Source of the DNA: Euwallacea fornicatus | Taxonomy: Eukaryota; Arthropoda; Insecta; Coleoptera; Curculionidae | Direction: 5' to 3' | DNA length: 64,000 bases | NCBI RefSeq assembly: GCF_040115645.1 | Contig: NC_089571.1 | Location: forward strand, 1,860,001 to 1,924,000 | Shown here: piece by piece, positions 26,357-37,470 of the stretch | Numbering within the stretch: position 1 is the stretch's first letter | How the letters are laid out: each line of letters opens with the position of its first letter | Program-made: the position numbers and the translations under genes | The notes under the pieces: generated by a model | The model's input: the letters and a program-made list of their open reading frames with translations, nothing else | Told to the model about the DNA's origin: nothing | The model's database searches: none

Positions 26357-28169
26357 TACAGGTATATGGAAACGAATGCGTGTATGCATAATAAATGAAA
26401 ATATAAATGACGTAAATAAATGAAAAGGAAAGGGAAGGAAATGTTATTAGACGACAACGTTAAGGAAAATTGAAATAATGCTGGAGACAACTTCGAAATC
26501 GATAGATCGTGGCCACAGTTAACTCCTCAAAAGCGGTTTAATGGATGCTACAAGAAGTGTTGCATAAATAATTACCTGCCTGATGGGCCACTACCCAATT
26601 TACCTTTTGAATGCGAAATAGAAAAATATATATTACAAGCGTGGATGAAAACAAACAGAAATTAATTAAAAAAAAAATAGATGAAGATAAACAAAGAATT
26701 AACAAAGTTAGTGAACTATGGAAAAATGTGGAAATAAGTAAAAGTTTTAAAAAATGTATATTTTAATCATTTTTTCGTTGCTCTATTTTTGAAATAGGCC
26801 TTCTAATCAGTTTTTAGTATCCCTGAAAACGTGTCGATATCAATTTCTGCACTTTTCTGTATTTGAATTTAGCGGTCTTCGAGACTAGATTTGACCGCCG
26901 TTTTAACGCATCAGTCTCGATGCAGGTAAATGCAGCTTCTCCTCGTTAACATCGTTGAGCTTTAGCGAATTTGAGCAATTCTTAATTTTGCGCTAAACCT
27001 CTTTCTGGGCTGTTTCATGTCCATCAGCTGCATGGCGTTGTTAAAGAGGTCAGTTTCCAATTGAAAAGCGAACGGTTCGGCGGTGAATCAGTTGAGGGTA
27101 CCTCGAAACTTTTACTACTTAAAAAAATTAAAAAAAAAATTATATAAAATTAAAAAAAAAAATTAATTTTTTTTTTTTATTTAAAAATTTTTTTTTTTAA
27201 TTAAAAAAAAAAAAAAAAAAAACTGAAAGTTGGTCGTTCGCGCAGGGCCTAAACGCGTCGCATACCCTTGCGTGAATAGTTGCTGGAAATCGATTCTGAA
27301 TCCGCCTTAAAGACCACAATAAATAAGCGCTTAATTCGATTTAGCTGCCGGTCGTAGCAAATAAAATAAATTTTCAAGAATACAATACATAATCTATAAT
27401 TCATATCGAAGGTACCCTCTTTCTTGCCGGGTAAAAAGCGGGCCGAAGACTTGTTACCGCCAGGATTTATACCTTTTCTTGGATTGATTGCGCATAAAGG
27501 AGAGATAAAACGTCTTGATTTCTCGATTTTTGCATCGTGCTTTTTGAGAAAATTAAGGAAGACAAGCTAACTGCCGCCTATATACAATGCTCCCGATTTT
27601 TTGCATCCGCTTATTTGGATCGGGATTAAGAATTCGAAATGTTCCATGAAAGCTCCCGTAATTTATTTTTATTTCTTTTCGATGGCCCGAGACATGTTTA
27701 TGGTATCAGAAGATCTGCGCTTCGATTTCAGATATGATCTGCCAAGATGGAACTTGATATTCTTTCGAGAATTTCATTAAAGCCCATGCTCACTGTATAA
27801 AGTTTAAATTTATTAACCCGCTCGAAATAGTCCCGGAGCAACTCAAAGCTGATTTATTATGGTCGTTTAGTTTTAGTAGTGTTTTGTGTTGAATACTCCT
27901 CCGATTGGTAAACTTTGTCCATTCAACGTTTCGGTTAAAGATGAGGGAAGTGGATGATATTTAAACTAAATTCGCTACTTGAATTAATTTCATTACCACA
28001 GTGACGAAATAGGACGAGGAAGCATTCGAGGGGAGACGCAGGGGGAATGCGATTAGGTACTTCGTTCTGGCCGCCCAACGAAGAACTGACGAATAGACGC
28101 AGGTGTTAGTCCAATGGGTCAGATTACACCCTCAGTTACAAAGCGACAATATAATTATTCACGTGCGTA
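26357..28169. other. intergenic, low complexity
   Basis: Besides the A/T tract at 27.12-27.22 kb I see nothing; frames are all short. Confidence 0.6.
27120..27224. repeat. 105-base pure A/T tract of A-runs and T-runs
   Basis: Alternating runs of A and T, some pairing with each other in inverted order, ending in a 20-base A run. Low complexity, able to form hairpins; no gene. Confidence 0.9.
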
Positions 28170-28737
28170 CAGGGTGTTCCAAAAGCATCGCGGCAAATTT
28201 CGGAGGGCAGCGGGAGGCGTCAGGTCGAGCTTTTCCATTAATAAACTTGTGCCCGCAAATGAGCCGTTCGGGCAGAGAAAAGGCAGCATGGTCGCTTTTT
28301 GCTCGTTTTAAGTGTTGTTCGTTCGGTAAATAAACGATGGCAAACGGTAATTGTTCAAAATGTTTGCTCCAATACAAAGATTGCACCGTCACTCCATTGA
28401 CCCGGGGGCCCCGTGGAATATCCCGGGAATAGCTCCTAGATGGGGGCCATTATTCTTGCCAAGAGATTTTCCTCATTAGGAATAGGCGCGTCGCAGACCA
28501 GACGTGCGAGATAGCTGCAATGGAAAAAGTCCAGGGTGGTCGGGAGGACGCGCGGGCCTGGCTTCGAAGCCTCCTCTTCTAGTCCCTTGGTGCATGGCCG
28601 CGAGTTCTTCAAATGAGCAATTCGCGTTTTTTGTTGTTGTTGTTGTTGTTGTTGTTTTGCGAGCATACATGTTCGTTAAAGAAAAAATTTGTATTCGCAT
28701 ACGTCAAGGTATGTCGGCATGTTTTCGGAACGTCCTG
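28170..28737. mobile_element. CAGGGTG-ended element with short inverted repeats
   Basis: TA then CAGGGTGTTCCAAAAGCATC at the left, and inverted CAGGACGTTCCGAAAACATG then TA at the right, about 33 bases of imperfect match. The interior of about 500 bases holds a (GTT)n run at 28631-28656. Open frames inside are not recognisable. Its right end abuts the start of another dispersed repeat. Confidence 0.6.
28631..28656 (+). repeat. (GTT)n microsatellite
   Basis: About eight uninterrupted GTT units, inside the 28.17-28.74 kb element. It creates poly-Val or poly-Gln stretches in overlapping open frames, which are artefacts. Confidence 0.95.
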
Positions 28738-28789
28738 TATTGGCCAGGACAGTACGTGATGATGTAAAATTTGCTGCACTTCCCGAAGA

Positions 28790-29760
28790 ATCGCAAGTCG
28801 ATGACGACTTTGTTACCTTAAATGGACTTATAATATATTTGATTTTTTTTTATGATTCCATTACTCCAGATTAACATCGTGTAGCTTACTGGTGTCCTGA
28901 AATGTCAACTTTCGGAGGAAAAATTGCTTTATATCAAAATTGGCAAAAACCTTCTGTATAATTTTTTTTTTTTTAGTGGAACTAACAAAGGCTCGCCAGA
29001 AGAAAGCTAAAATATCGCACCTAATTCCTCTCGATTTCAATTTGGACGATCATCTCCAGGACGGTCTGCACAACAAATTGAACTATCTTCAAATGACACA
29101 CCCCGTATTTCGTTACGTGGGTTAAAAGGCCGTTCCATTCTGCATTCAATCATGGAACATTTGCCTGTTCTCACATAAAGAATTCTTTTGGGTTATTTGA
29201 ATTCTTACCTGGCATATTGATGTAAATAGAAAGATGTTTAGGAACAAACGATGGACATTTTGAGCAACTATTAAAATCGTTTGTTAACGTGTAATTAAGG
29301 GTATTACACCATCGAGCAACCGATCATGCTTTGCATGTATATTTTTTACTTTCAAGCCTCAAACTCAAACCACTAAAAATAACCCTTATGTAAGAATACC
29401 GAGATAGTACGTGATGGAATGGGGAATGAAATGGCCTTTGGACTTATGTAATAAAACGTGGGGTTGGGGGGGGGGGGGAGATGCCTTTTTTGCACTTTTG
29501 CATCGGCCTAGTTCAATTTACTTTGCAGACACCCTATAGATGATTGCCAAAATTGAAACTGAGAAGAATGGAGTGTAAGATTTTGCCTTTCCACTGGAAA
29601 AAATTTTATTGTCCCACGTGCACTAGTTCCACTACAATAATTTTCCGCACAAGAAATTTTTACAAATTTTGACTTCGAAAATTTTTTATATCAAAATTTG
29701 ACCTTTTAAGTTGGCAGTATGTTACATAAAGTTGACCTAAAATTTAACATAGACTCGCAA
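28790..29760. repeat. inverted-repeat element, family B, copy 1
   Basis: The left arm (about 28890-29130) and the right arm (about 29512-29740) are inverted copies: AGTGGAACTA, CTTCTCAGTTTCAATTTTGG, GATCATCTCCAGGACGGTCTG with TCATCTATAGGGTGTCTGC, and AAATTGAACTA. The same arms recur at 50.6 and 51.4 kb. The loop holds a run of G (29466-29478). A further single fragment of the arm lies at about 30115-30165. Confidence 0.7.
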
Positions 29761-29770
29761 AAAATATATA

Positions 29771-30491
29771 CAGGGTGAGTCGGGAGGATCGTGCCAAACT
29801 TCAGGAGCGTGTCGTACATGAAAAATAAATGTAAAAAAACGCAAATGTTGTTGTCCGATTTTCGTTTGTTTACAAGTTATAGCGTAAATAAAATTAAAAC
29901 ATAAAATTTAAAAAAATTATAAATTTCATAATAAATTCCATATTTCTTATGAAATTTACAATTTTTTTAAGGCGCCGATGTATGTAACATTTGTCTTTTG
30001 TATCCCTGTTTCCAAACTGTCTGAAAACGTTGCTTGGGAAAGATCCCATTTCCACCCATTTTTCAAACAATGAAAAATCTCAGCCGAAAAAAGGTTCTTT
30101 AGGAAGTTTCACCTTTCATCTAGGCGATCACTCCAAGATGGGTCGCGTAAACCACCATGAATTACGAGCGGGAGTATCTTTCAGATTCCTCAGATCTCGT
30201 GGAAGTCATCCTCGTGGCAACGCTACCAGCACGTTAGTAATTTGACCCTTAATGGGTCAACTGAACTGGCAGAAAATCGACTTTTTTCTGATTAAAGTTG
30301 CCTCTAATACGTCACTTTTTTTTAAATTTTACTTTACTTTTGCTTTTTTTCGCCAAAATTTTTACTAAAACTTTTTTTTTGCTGAACTCTACATTGGTCC
30401 CCACTGCGGACACGCCCCTTTTGCAAAGGTTCCGGTTCGAAATGTTCCGCTAATTTCCTGCCAAGGCAGCGAATGTTCCGTATGAACATGG
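29771..30491. other. isolated CAGGGTG end and repeat fragment
   Basis: TA then CAGGGTGAGTCGGGAGG at 29769 starts what looks like a truncated element without its right end. A single arm fragment of family B lies near 30115-30165. No gene. Confidence 0.5.
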
Positions 30492-31810
30492 CATATTAAG
30501 TTATTTGAAAAATGTTATGTAGGCAACACGCTTATTGGGTCTTAGAGCCAAAATTAAAAATACTAACCATTGGCGTAGCAGAATGTAAATCTAACGCGCG
30601 GAGCTAAGCGCGAAGGAGGAAAAAATGCAGCTGGTAACACCACTGTTCTCTATTACGTTATGGAACAAGGGAGTCTTTGAGTTTTCCATTTTATGTTTTA
30701 ATCCCCAATATTCCTTTAAACAAACGGTTTCGTGCCTTCGGAATGAAAAAGCAGAAATCTCAAGAGGTGCACCACTTAGGTGTTATTAATCGGGACGATG
30801 ATGGAAACAACCTCTAATTGCTTTTAGGGCATGCGAGAGTTTTCCAGTGTTTCAGCGGCAAAAAGTATAAATCTTGGTTTGTTTCCTGAAGTTTTCGGAG
30901 AGTTTTGAGGCTGTTCTTCTTTACTACCCTCGAGATTAAAATAATATAACTGAGCAGTAACTCCCAACGTATCGCAACGCAGGACCGTAAAACGATAGAG
31001 AATTTTCGATAACGATACAAAATCGATATCGAAGAACATTTATTTCGCGGAAGCAAGCAAACGGGAGCGAGGTAATTAGCAAGTGGCAGATTAGCTAACT
31101 GGAACATTGTGAAAAACAGAAATCCACACGCTCGCTTGGGCAGAATTACACGGAGTATTGCCAAAAGGCAGGGCACTGCATGAGCCAAAAAGTCCTTAAA
31201 GGACTGCAATTTGAATGTTGTAATGTCGTTTTCCGCTTTCGAGCCCCTCGTTGCGTGCAAAGGGCCAAAAGGGCACAAAAAAGATTAAGGATAGATACTA
31301 GAAATGATTAGTGGTTCATCGTCGGAAAAATTGTAGAAAGCGCGTACGGCGGCAAGAAATAGTTCAGGAACGTTGCGATGAAGACAAGAAAAAGACTTAA
31401 CAAATAATAATAATAATTGTGATAGTGATAGTGAACATGACTTAAAAAAACCTTCAAATTGAGGAATTAATTCAGAATTGGTAGATGGTAGAATTGTGTG
31501 TCCTACTTTCCCATCTCATCGCAATAGAATAATTAAATTCTCCGTCTTTCCGCATTAACATGGCCGCCATAACTCACGGCTTCGTTCGAATGTCTTTACG
31601 TGGGCGACTGTTCGGAAAACATCAAAAAGGCCAAAAATCGAAAAACTCTTATGATTTACGCTTCTCGACAGATCTTTACCTAATAAATTACCGTATAAAT
31701 GCAATAATTTCGTATTTAATTCCCGACAATACGTGGAACACATGCGTTCCATCGATGAGGCCAGTGCACCATTTTAACGCCCTCATAAAGAGATATTCAC
31801 CAGAACATTT
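30492..31810. repeat. 1.3 kb dispersed repeat, copy 1
   Basis: It is similar in order to the segments 32741-33290 and 34433-35010. Shared landmarks: TATTAAGTTAT near the start, GAAAAAATGCAGCTGGTAAC, GTTTCCTGAAGTTTTCG, GCATGCGAGAGTTTTCCAGTG, CCCTCGTTGCGTGCAAAGGG, TACGTGGGCGACTGTTCGG, and GTGCACCATTTTAACGCCCT near the end. In both copies a minus-strand frame reads P-L-H-A-T-R-G-S, but no protein family is recognised. It could be an unidentified transposon or an old tandem duplication. Confidence 0.8.
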
Positions 31811-31914
31811 AGATGGTGCCGGGTTCTGCATCGGTCGGGAATGCACTTACACTTCTGAAAAATTTTGGTTCGATTATTCCGTTAATCCTCCGCAAATCAA
31901 GCGACGCTTCTATA

Positions 31915-32728
31915 CAGGGTGGTCCTCCGGGTAGTCCCGCGACCGATTGCGGGAAAACCGAATTCTAGAAGAATCTGAAAATGGGGGGATTTACCCGAGT
32001 CGTTGGGGGACACGCGTTAAAAATATTTTCAAGATGGCGGCACTTCCGGTCGTGCCGGAACTCGCCGATTTTAAATGGAACGCCCTATATCTTACTGCAC
32101 TTTGCGACTCCACGGTGGATTCCGAACGCCTTTCATATGGAACGTTTCACGCTTATTCTCAACCGTTCTGGAGATATTTACACTTAGTCGGCGGTTCGTT
32201 TGGTGATATTACGAAAAGGGAAAGTTGCATCGCTGCAATTTTCTGAGGGATCGCTAATTAAGCACAGCTTCAGCCGCGCATGTGGTTAAACTCGCGAAAC
32301 AACATACAGGGTGGTCGTAAGTAATTCTTAAAGTTGACGATCGCAAATCGTTAAAAACTCGTGTTTTTTTTTTAAGTAGAAACCCCCATTTTTCTCGGCG
32401 CAAATTGCCAAATGAATCAACGACTGCAACTGTCAAATTTCATCTTTAAGTGTAAATATCTCGGGAACGGTTAAGAGTGAGCGCAAAACGTTCGATATAA
32501 AAGGTGTTCGGAACTCATCGTAGAGTCTGAGAATGCAATAAAGTATAGGGCGTTCCGTTGAAAATAAGCGAGGCGACACCTGCTTCCGGTGTGACCGGAA
32601 GTGCCGCCATCTAGAAAATATTTTTAACGCGTGTCCCGTAACGACTCAAGTATATCCCCCATTTTCGGATCTTGCCAAATTACGCTTTTCCGGCAGTCGG
32701 TCGAGGGACTTCCCCGAGGAGCGCCCTG
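31915..32728. mobile_element. CAGGGTG-ended foldback element, 0.81 kb
   Basis: TA flanks both ends (31913 and 32729). Arms 31915-32186 and 32447-32728 are inverted copies over about 270-280 bases. Strong blocks are GGGACACGCGTTAAAAATAT, GATGGCGGCACTTCCGGTC, GGAACGCCCTATA, ATTCCGAACNCCTTT and GAGATATTTACACTT. The loop is about 260 bases and contains another TACAGGGTGG at 32305, perhaps a nested remnant. It lies between the two copies of a 1.3 kb dispersed repeat. Frames over the arms are not genes. Confidence 0.9.
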
Positions 32729-32740
32729 TATTTACGCGGC

Positions 32741-35010
32741 GCATTAAGTTATCGGAAAAATGCTTTTTAAAAAAATTGTTGAGCTCAATTGCAAATAAAA
32801 GAATTGTCGAAGTGGGATGGAAATGTGAGTCATGGAGGTAAATTTGGAAAAGGAGAAATGCGGCTGGTAACAAGTTTGTTTTCTTTCATATTTGATAACA
32901 AAGAAGTTTTAAGGTATTTTTTTACAGCTTTATCCCTTAATATTTGCTCAAGAACTGATTTCGTGCCCCCGCAATGGAAAAGTAAAAATCGGAAGAGATA
33001 CATGACTTGCATTGGGTTTCGTTAGTCGGGGTGCAGATAGACACAATTTCCTATGACCCATGGGGCATCCGAGAGTTGTCCAGTGTCACAGTTACAAAAT
33101 CTCAAAATCTCGGTTGGTTTCCTGAAGGTTTCGGGCAGCGCTACAGCTAGGCGTGACTACCCCGAAATTTCCAAAAAACTAATATAACTTTTAACTTAAT
33201 GGTACAAAATGGAGGTTGGAGAATCTGCACTGGACAAAAGCAAAGAGAAAGGCCCCAGGAAGTGAGCGAATGGCAGCTAAGCTCATCATTGCTTTTACCA
33301 GGATAGTCCTAGAAGTATCCAACCTAACACTAACCTGAACTAACCTAACACTGAAAAGAAAAAAAAATGGAAAGTATTACGTTATTTCTCAACATAGTCT
33401 GCTTTGAGATTGACACACTTTTCCCAGCGGTGTTCTATGGCTTCTTCACCGTGTTTGCAGTAGGAAGCTGCTTCGTAAGCTTCAAAGCATACATCAACGT
33501 CGGATTCCATTTCTTAATTATTGGCGAATCTCTTTCCTAGAGGCATTTTGTCAAGTTTGAAAATAGAAAATAATCTGAGGGAGCTAAGTCTGGCGAAGAG
33601 GATGGACGCGGAAAAAGTTCAGAATCACGTTGATTGATTGCGGCCATCGCGATGACGGAAGCGTGGACTGGCGCGTTGTTTCGATGAAACAAGACTTTCT
33701 TTTTCTCCAAATGCGGTCGCTTTTCCCAAATGTCTGCGCTTAAACGCTGTAATAAATTTGTATATTATTCCATATTTAGTGTTTTTCCTTTAATCAACAG
33801 CAATTATCTCAACAGACTTCCGCTTTGACCTTTCCCGCAGACGGAACGGTTTTCTCCTTCTTTGGGGCCGATTCTCCTTCTTTGGGACCGATTCTCCCTT
33901 TTGAGCCAGTTGTTCTGCTCCTTCGTTTCAGGTGTAAAATCGTGGCCCCGTGCGTCATCGATGGTTATGAATCGACGCCAAAACTCGGATTTATCGCTGC
34001 CGAACACTCTCACGGCGCTGTTTTTGCTCATCTCGCACACAGCTCTTTCATATCCAATTATTCGGTTAAAACGCATTGCCCAGTGCTTCTCAAAATGCCC
34101 GCCATGTCTGCTAACTCGCCCAATCTCAGCCGAGTACAGTCCCGTGGATTTTCACCAGAGTTTCTGAGGTGGTCAGATCTGCAGAGTCGCCGGGCCGACC
34201 GCCGTGGAATCCGCGTTGGCAGCTCGCAGCAGTCTGCCACTCAACGTTTAACGGTCGCCAACGAAGGACTGGATCCCCCAGGGCAGAATCGAAGAAGAAA
34301 TCGCCCCCCGGGCATCAGCTGGGGTACTCCTGGGGCCGCCCTCGCAAGGGCGAGGACCGAAGCTGAGTCCATCGCAACCGCACAGCAGCAGGACAGTGCA
34401 TTATGCAAGTCCGGTTGAAAATTTACAAACAGCAATAAAGGCCTTGATAATACAACTTTTATAAGGCCGTTTTCTCTGTTTGAGCCTCTGGTCGCATGCA
34501 GAGGGCGGAACAACCGCTCAAATGGACAAGAATGACGACCAAGTTATTTGCGGTCGATCGTGGAGGAAGTTATAGGAAAGGAAGACGAGGTTAAGGCGTA
34601 GTTGAGGAAAACTGGAGTTAGAGAGGCGCAAGGGAGGGACATAAAAAAAAACTTGGCGATGATACTCAGTGTACCAAAAATAATTTAAGTGAGAGAAATT
34701 CATTCAGAAGCGGTAGATGTCGAATTGTGCGTTCTACTTTCTCGTGTGATCGCCATGGAATAGTCAAACGTTTCGTCTCTCATTAGAATCTCTCTACGTG
34801 GGCGACCATTGGGAAAACGTTGAAAGGTCAAAAATCGAAAAACTCGCGTGACTTATACCGCTCAGCAGATCGCTGGATGACGAACCACTTTATGAATTAA
34901 AATTTTTATATTTCAATCGTGACAATATGTAGCACACGTTCGATCGTCGAGATCAATGCACCATTTAATGCCCTTATAAATAGGTATAACACTCGCACAC
35001 AAGTGTTCAG
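32741..35010. repeat. 1.3 kb dispersed repeat, copy 2, split by a mariner
   Basis: The first part 32741-33290 matches 30492-31090 and the second part 34433-35010 matches about 31203-31810. Between them lies about 1.1 kb containing the minus-strand mariner relic. About 110 bases of copy 1 at the break have no counterpart. The mariner therefore entered after the two copies existed. Confidence 0.78.
33382..34240 (-). pseudogene. mariner transposase relic, nearly full length
   Basis: Read on the minus strand, frame-shifted pieces follow mariner (DD34D) order. They are an HTH-like L-A-D-M-A-G-I segment near 34110, L-D-M-K-E-L-C-A-R near 34050, F-W-R-R-F-I-T-I-D-D (first catalytic Asp, about 33955), P-E-T-K-E-Q, K-R-P-H-L, A-P-V-H-A-S, S-P-D-L-A-P-S-D-Y (third Asp) and H-R-W-E-K-C-V-N-L before a stop at 33382. 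About 12 residues around the usual V-F-W-D-A are missing, the second catalytic Asp is lost (H-R-N-N), and stops and a one-base deletion are present, so it is dead. It interrupts copy 2 of a dispersed repeat. TA then CCAGGATAGTCC at 33296 is a possible 3' end. The 197-codon plus-strand frame over it is an antisense shadow. Confidence 0.88.
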
Positions 35011-35542
35011 CACTCGGTTTATCTTATGCAGACTCGAGGGCCCTGCATCCACCCGACATTTAACCTCCTTACACAATAGATGGAATAAAATCAGCAATTC
35101 CGCCCTAACCGCATGATTTATTCAATACCCTATCAAGTCGGGCTTGTCCTAAATGAAATTCACCGAAAGACAGCAGATTTTACATGCATGTAGGCCCCCG
35201 AGACAAAACGAATTCCGAGTCAATATCACGTATCCTGTGTCGTCTGTGTTTTTCAGCTTTTTATTAAAATCGACAAGAATTCCTGGAAGAGTTGCATCCG
35301 AGTCTGCTGTTTTAAACATGCATCCCCCTCTGTGTTGAAATTTGATCTCGATTTAAATTGATTTGGAGGAGGGAAAAATGCGGGGCCTTAGGGTGTCGGT
35401 CAAGATCCGCGGGGAGGCGACGATCTTGAAGGTGCGCGCCACCCCACATCCTCCTTGGTATCGTCCAGAAGTCAAATACCACCGCGAGCTTTTACAGAAT
35501 TAATTACCGAAGGAAACGGGACACTTCCGGATCAATACCTGC

Positions 35543-37470
35543 ATGGGGTGTTATCGAGCAAGTGTCCGATGTTTCACAGTGTGACTTTCGACGAATTTTC
35601 CAGCCGGAAAGTTGTCATAAACGGGCATGGCAGCTCGTTCAGCTTTCAAGCTATCAAGCATCAAAGCTGGAAAAGTAAACCGCACATCCTTTGATTTTTT
35701 TCCGACCCCTTTCGGGTAATTTCACGAAATTTGCGTCCAGCGATTTCTTGGAGCGAGATACTCAAGTTCGCCAACCGTCCGGTTGTTCCGGCTAGAGGGC
35801 GCCGCAAGCCGTAACTGGGACACTAAATTTTTGTCCGGGAATTTTTGAAAAATTTAAGCAAACTGACATTTACATTATTTATAAATTTAACTTACAAGTT
35901 TTGAGGAAAATTATCGTAATTATTCGCCTTCGGGAAGTGGCGAATTGCACTCATTCTGAAGCTTGGACACTTCGCGTGTGGAGCTCCCAATTGGAATGGG
36001 TGCGAGGCGAAATGATTGTGAAGCGAACCATATCGAGAATCTCAAAAACATTTTCGAGGGTCCACATTCGCTTAACTGGAACGAGGACTCTTGAGAAATC
36101 CAGCCATCTTTCGGGAACACTACAAACACCCGAGATTGAGGAAGCGGTTTTTAATCAAGTCGGGAAACATCCGGGAAAAAGTAACACAAAAGCAGCGTCA
36201 ACGTTGGATATTTCCCACTTTCTGATATGGAAAATCTCACTGGAAGTATGTCATATCCATGCCATATTAAAAAATGCAAACTTCTCTTCCCCGGGACTTC
36301 CCGTTGCGCGCGAACTCCTCTATGTGGTTTCGTCGAAAACTTATTCCAGATCTTTCATTTGACACTAAAGCCCTGTTTACCGATGAAGCAGAATTTTCGC
36401 CCAGCGCTAAACGTAACTTCCACGACGACCATTCACGGCCAGAAGAGAATCCAAATGCATTTTCCAGAATAATTCTCGGCAGGAATCCTTGGAGATCACT
36501 TGCTAGGTCAGTTTTTCTCTCCTGCAAGGCTCGATGGTGAAAGCTATTTTCGGTTTCTAGAAGAAGATCTGTCAGTTGTACTCGGAGATCGTTGTCGCTT
36601 AACAGGGCAATGCGGCACTTCAACGGCACATTTTAGCGTTCACGAAAATTCTTAAATCAAAATTTTAACAATAGACGAATCGGCTGAGGGGAACCCCACC
36701 GTGGCCGTCTAAATCAGCAGATCTGGAGGATTCGGGGTTTTTCTTGTGATCTCTGACGATTTTGGTGTGCCAGCTACTCGTTCAAAACGAACAAAATCTT
36801 AGAAATACGACGGTGCAATTGACGTCGAAGAGTTCGAAAGGCCTGAAATTTTTCAGGGAGTTCATGGTTCAATGCGAAGCAAACTGAGTGCGCGCATAGC
36901 GCACGGGGGGGGGACATTTCCAACACTTATCGTAATTTTTATTATTTATCCAGCCATATTTAACAACATTCTAAAAAAAATAAATTATTATTACCATTTT
37001 TCAAAAAATTTCTTACCATTTTGACGAAAAACTAAAAGTATTTAAATTTCGTTTCTACGGATAAAAAGTAAGATGGTAAGTTACTTTAGCATTTTTGCAG
37101 GCGTGGTCAGCTTTAGATGCATTTTTCTCGGAGAACGCTGCTGGTGCGGCAATAAGGTGTGTTTTTTCGAAACAGACGAGGTGGGGAAAATCATTTTTCT
37201 AGTTGAAAGTGATATTCGGTGTGGACAAAACAGTTGCGGCTATTTAGAAGGGTCCTCACGAGCGCTCGTGGCGCCCCCCACGCGACGCAACTAAATCCTT
37301 CCCGAATTTGAATTGCTCATCAAAGAACGTATTATTTATTTTCTCAGCTTTGATGCCCCGCATCCAGAAACTTAGCCAAGCTAGAACACGTATTTCCAAG
37401 AGCTTCCAATCCCAAAACTGCTTGAAAAATTGCCCTGCGAAACGTCGGACGCTCATTCAATAACGCCCTG
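35543..37470 (+). mobile_element. IS630/mariner-type transposon with long terminal inverted repeats
   Basis: The left end reads CATGGGGTGTTATCG (35542). The right end read inward reads CAGGGCGTTATTG (from 37470), followed by TA outside. The inverted match continues: left GTGTCCGATGTTTCAC pairs with right GCGTCCGACGTTTCGC, and about 100-150 bases in, left ATCAAAGCTGGAAAAG pairs with right ATCAAAGCTGAGAAAA. Arms are therefore at least about 170 bases. The interior carries a decayed transposase. Ends of this type recur on shorter elements without coding sequence across the window, so this is the likely autonomous ancestor type. Confidence 0.72.
35930..36775 (+). pseudogene. IS630-type insect transposase relic
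   Basis: Fragments in three frames follow one order. They are an N-terminal winged-helix part with T-P-E-I-E-E-A-V-F-N-Q-V and a second helix-turn-helix (36130-36235), then L-P-R-D-F-P-L-R, W-F-R-R-K-L, L-F-T-D-E-A-E-F (first catalytic Asp, about 36380), E-E-N-P-N-A, G-D-H-L-L-G, F-F-S-P-A-R-L-D-G-E-S-Y, F-R-F-L-E-E-D-L, T-A-H-F-S, and a degraded segment ending near 36775. This order matches the family of insect transposases with F-T-D-E-A-x-F and L-P-x-D-F-P motifs. The second and third acidic residues cannot be read (C-G-T-S replaces H-D-G-A). Frameshifts and stops show it is dead. It sits inside the long inverted repeats of the 35.5-37.5 kb element. Confidence 0.8.

Noticed and set aside
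30814..31278. 154-codon minus-strand frame
   Set aside because: It lies in the dispersed repeat; only a short P-L-H-A-T-R-G-S piece is shared with copy 2, and no family fits.
31947..32246. Two overlapping plus frames
   Set aside because: They lie in the left arm of a foldback element, and the matching right arm does not conserve a frame.
33825..34418. Longest plus-strand open frame (197 codons)
   Set aside because: It is antisense to the minus-strand mariner relic, whose motifs explain the sequence; the plus translation has no known domain.
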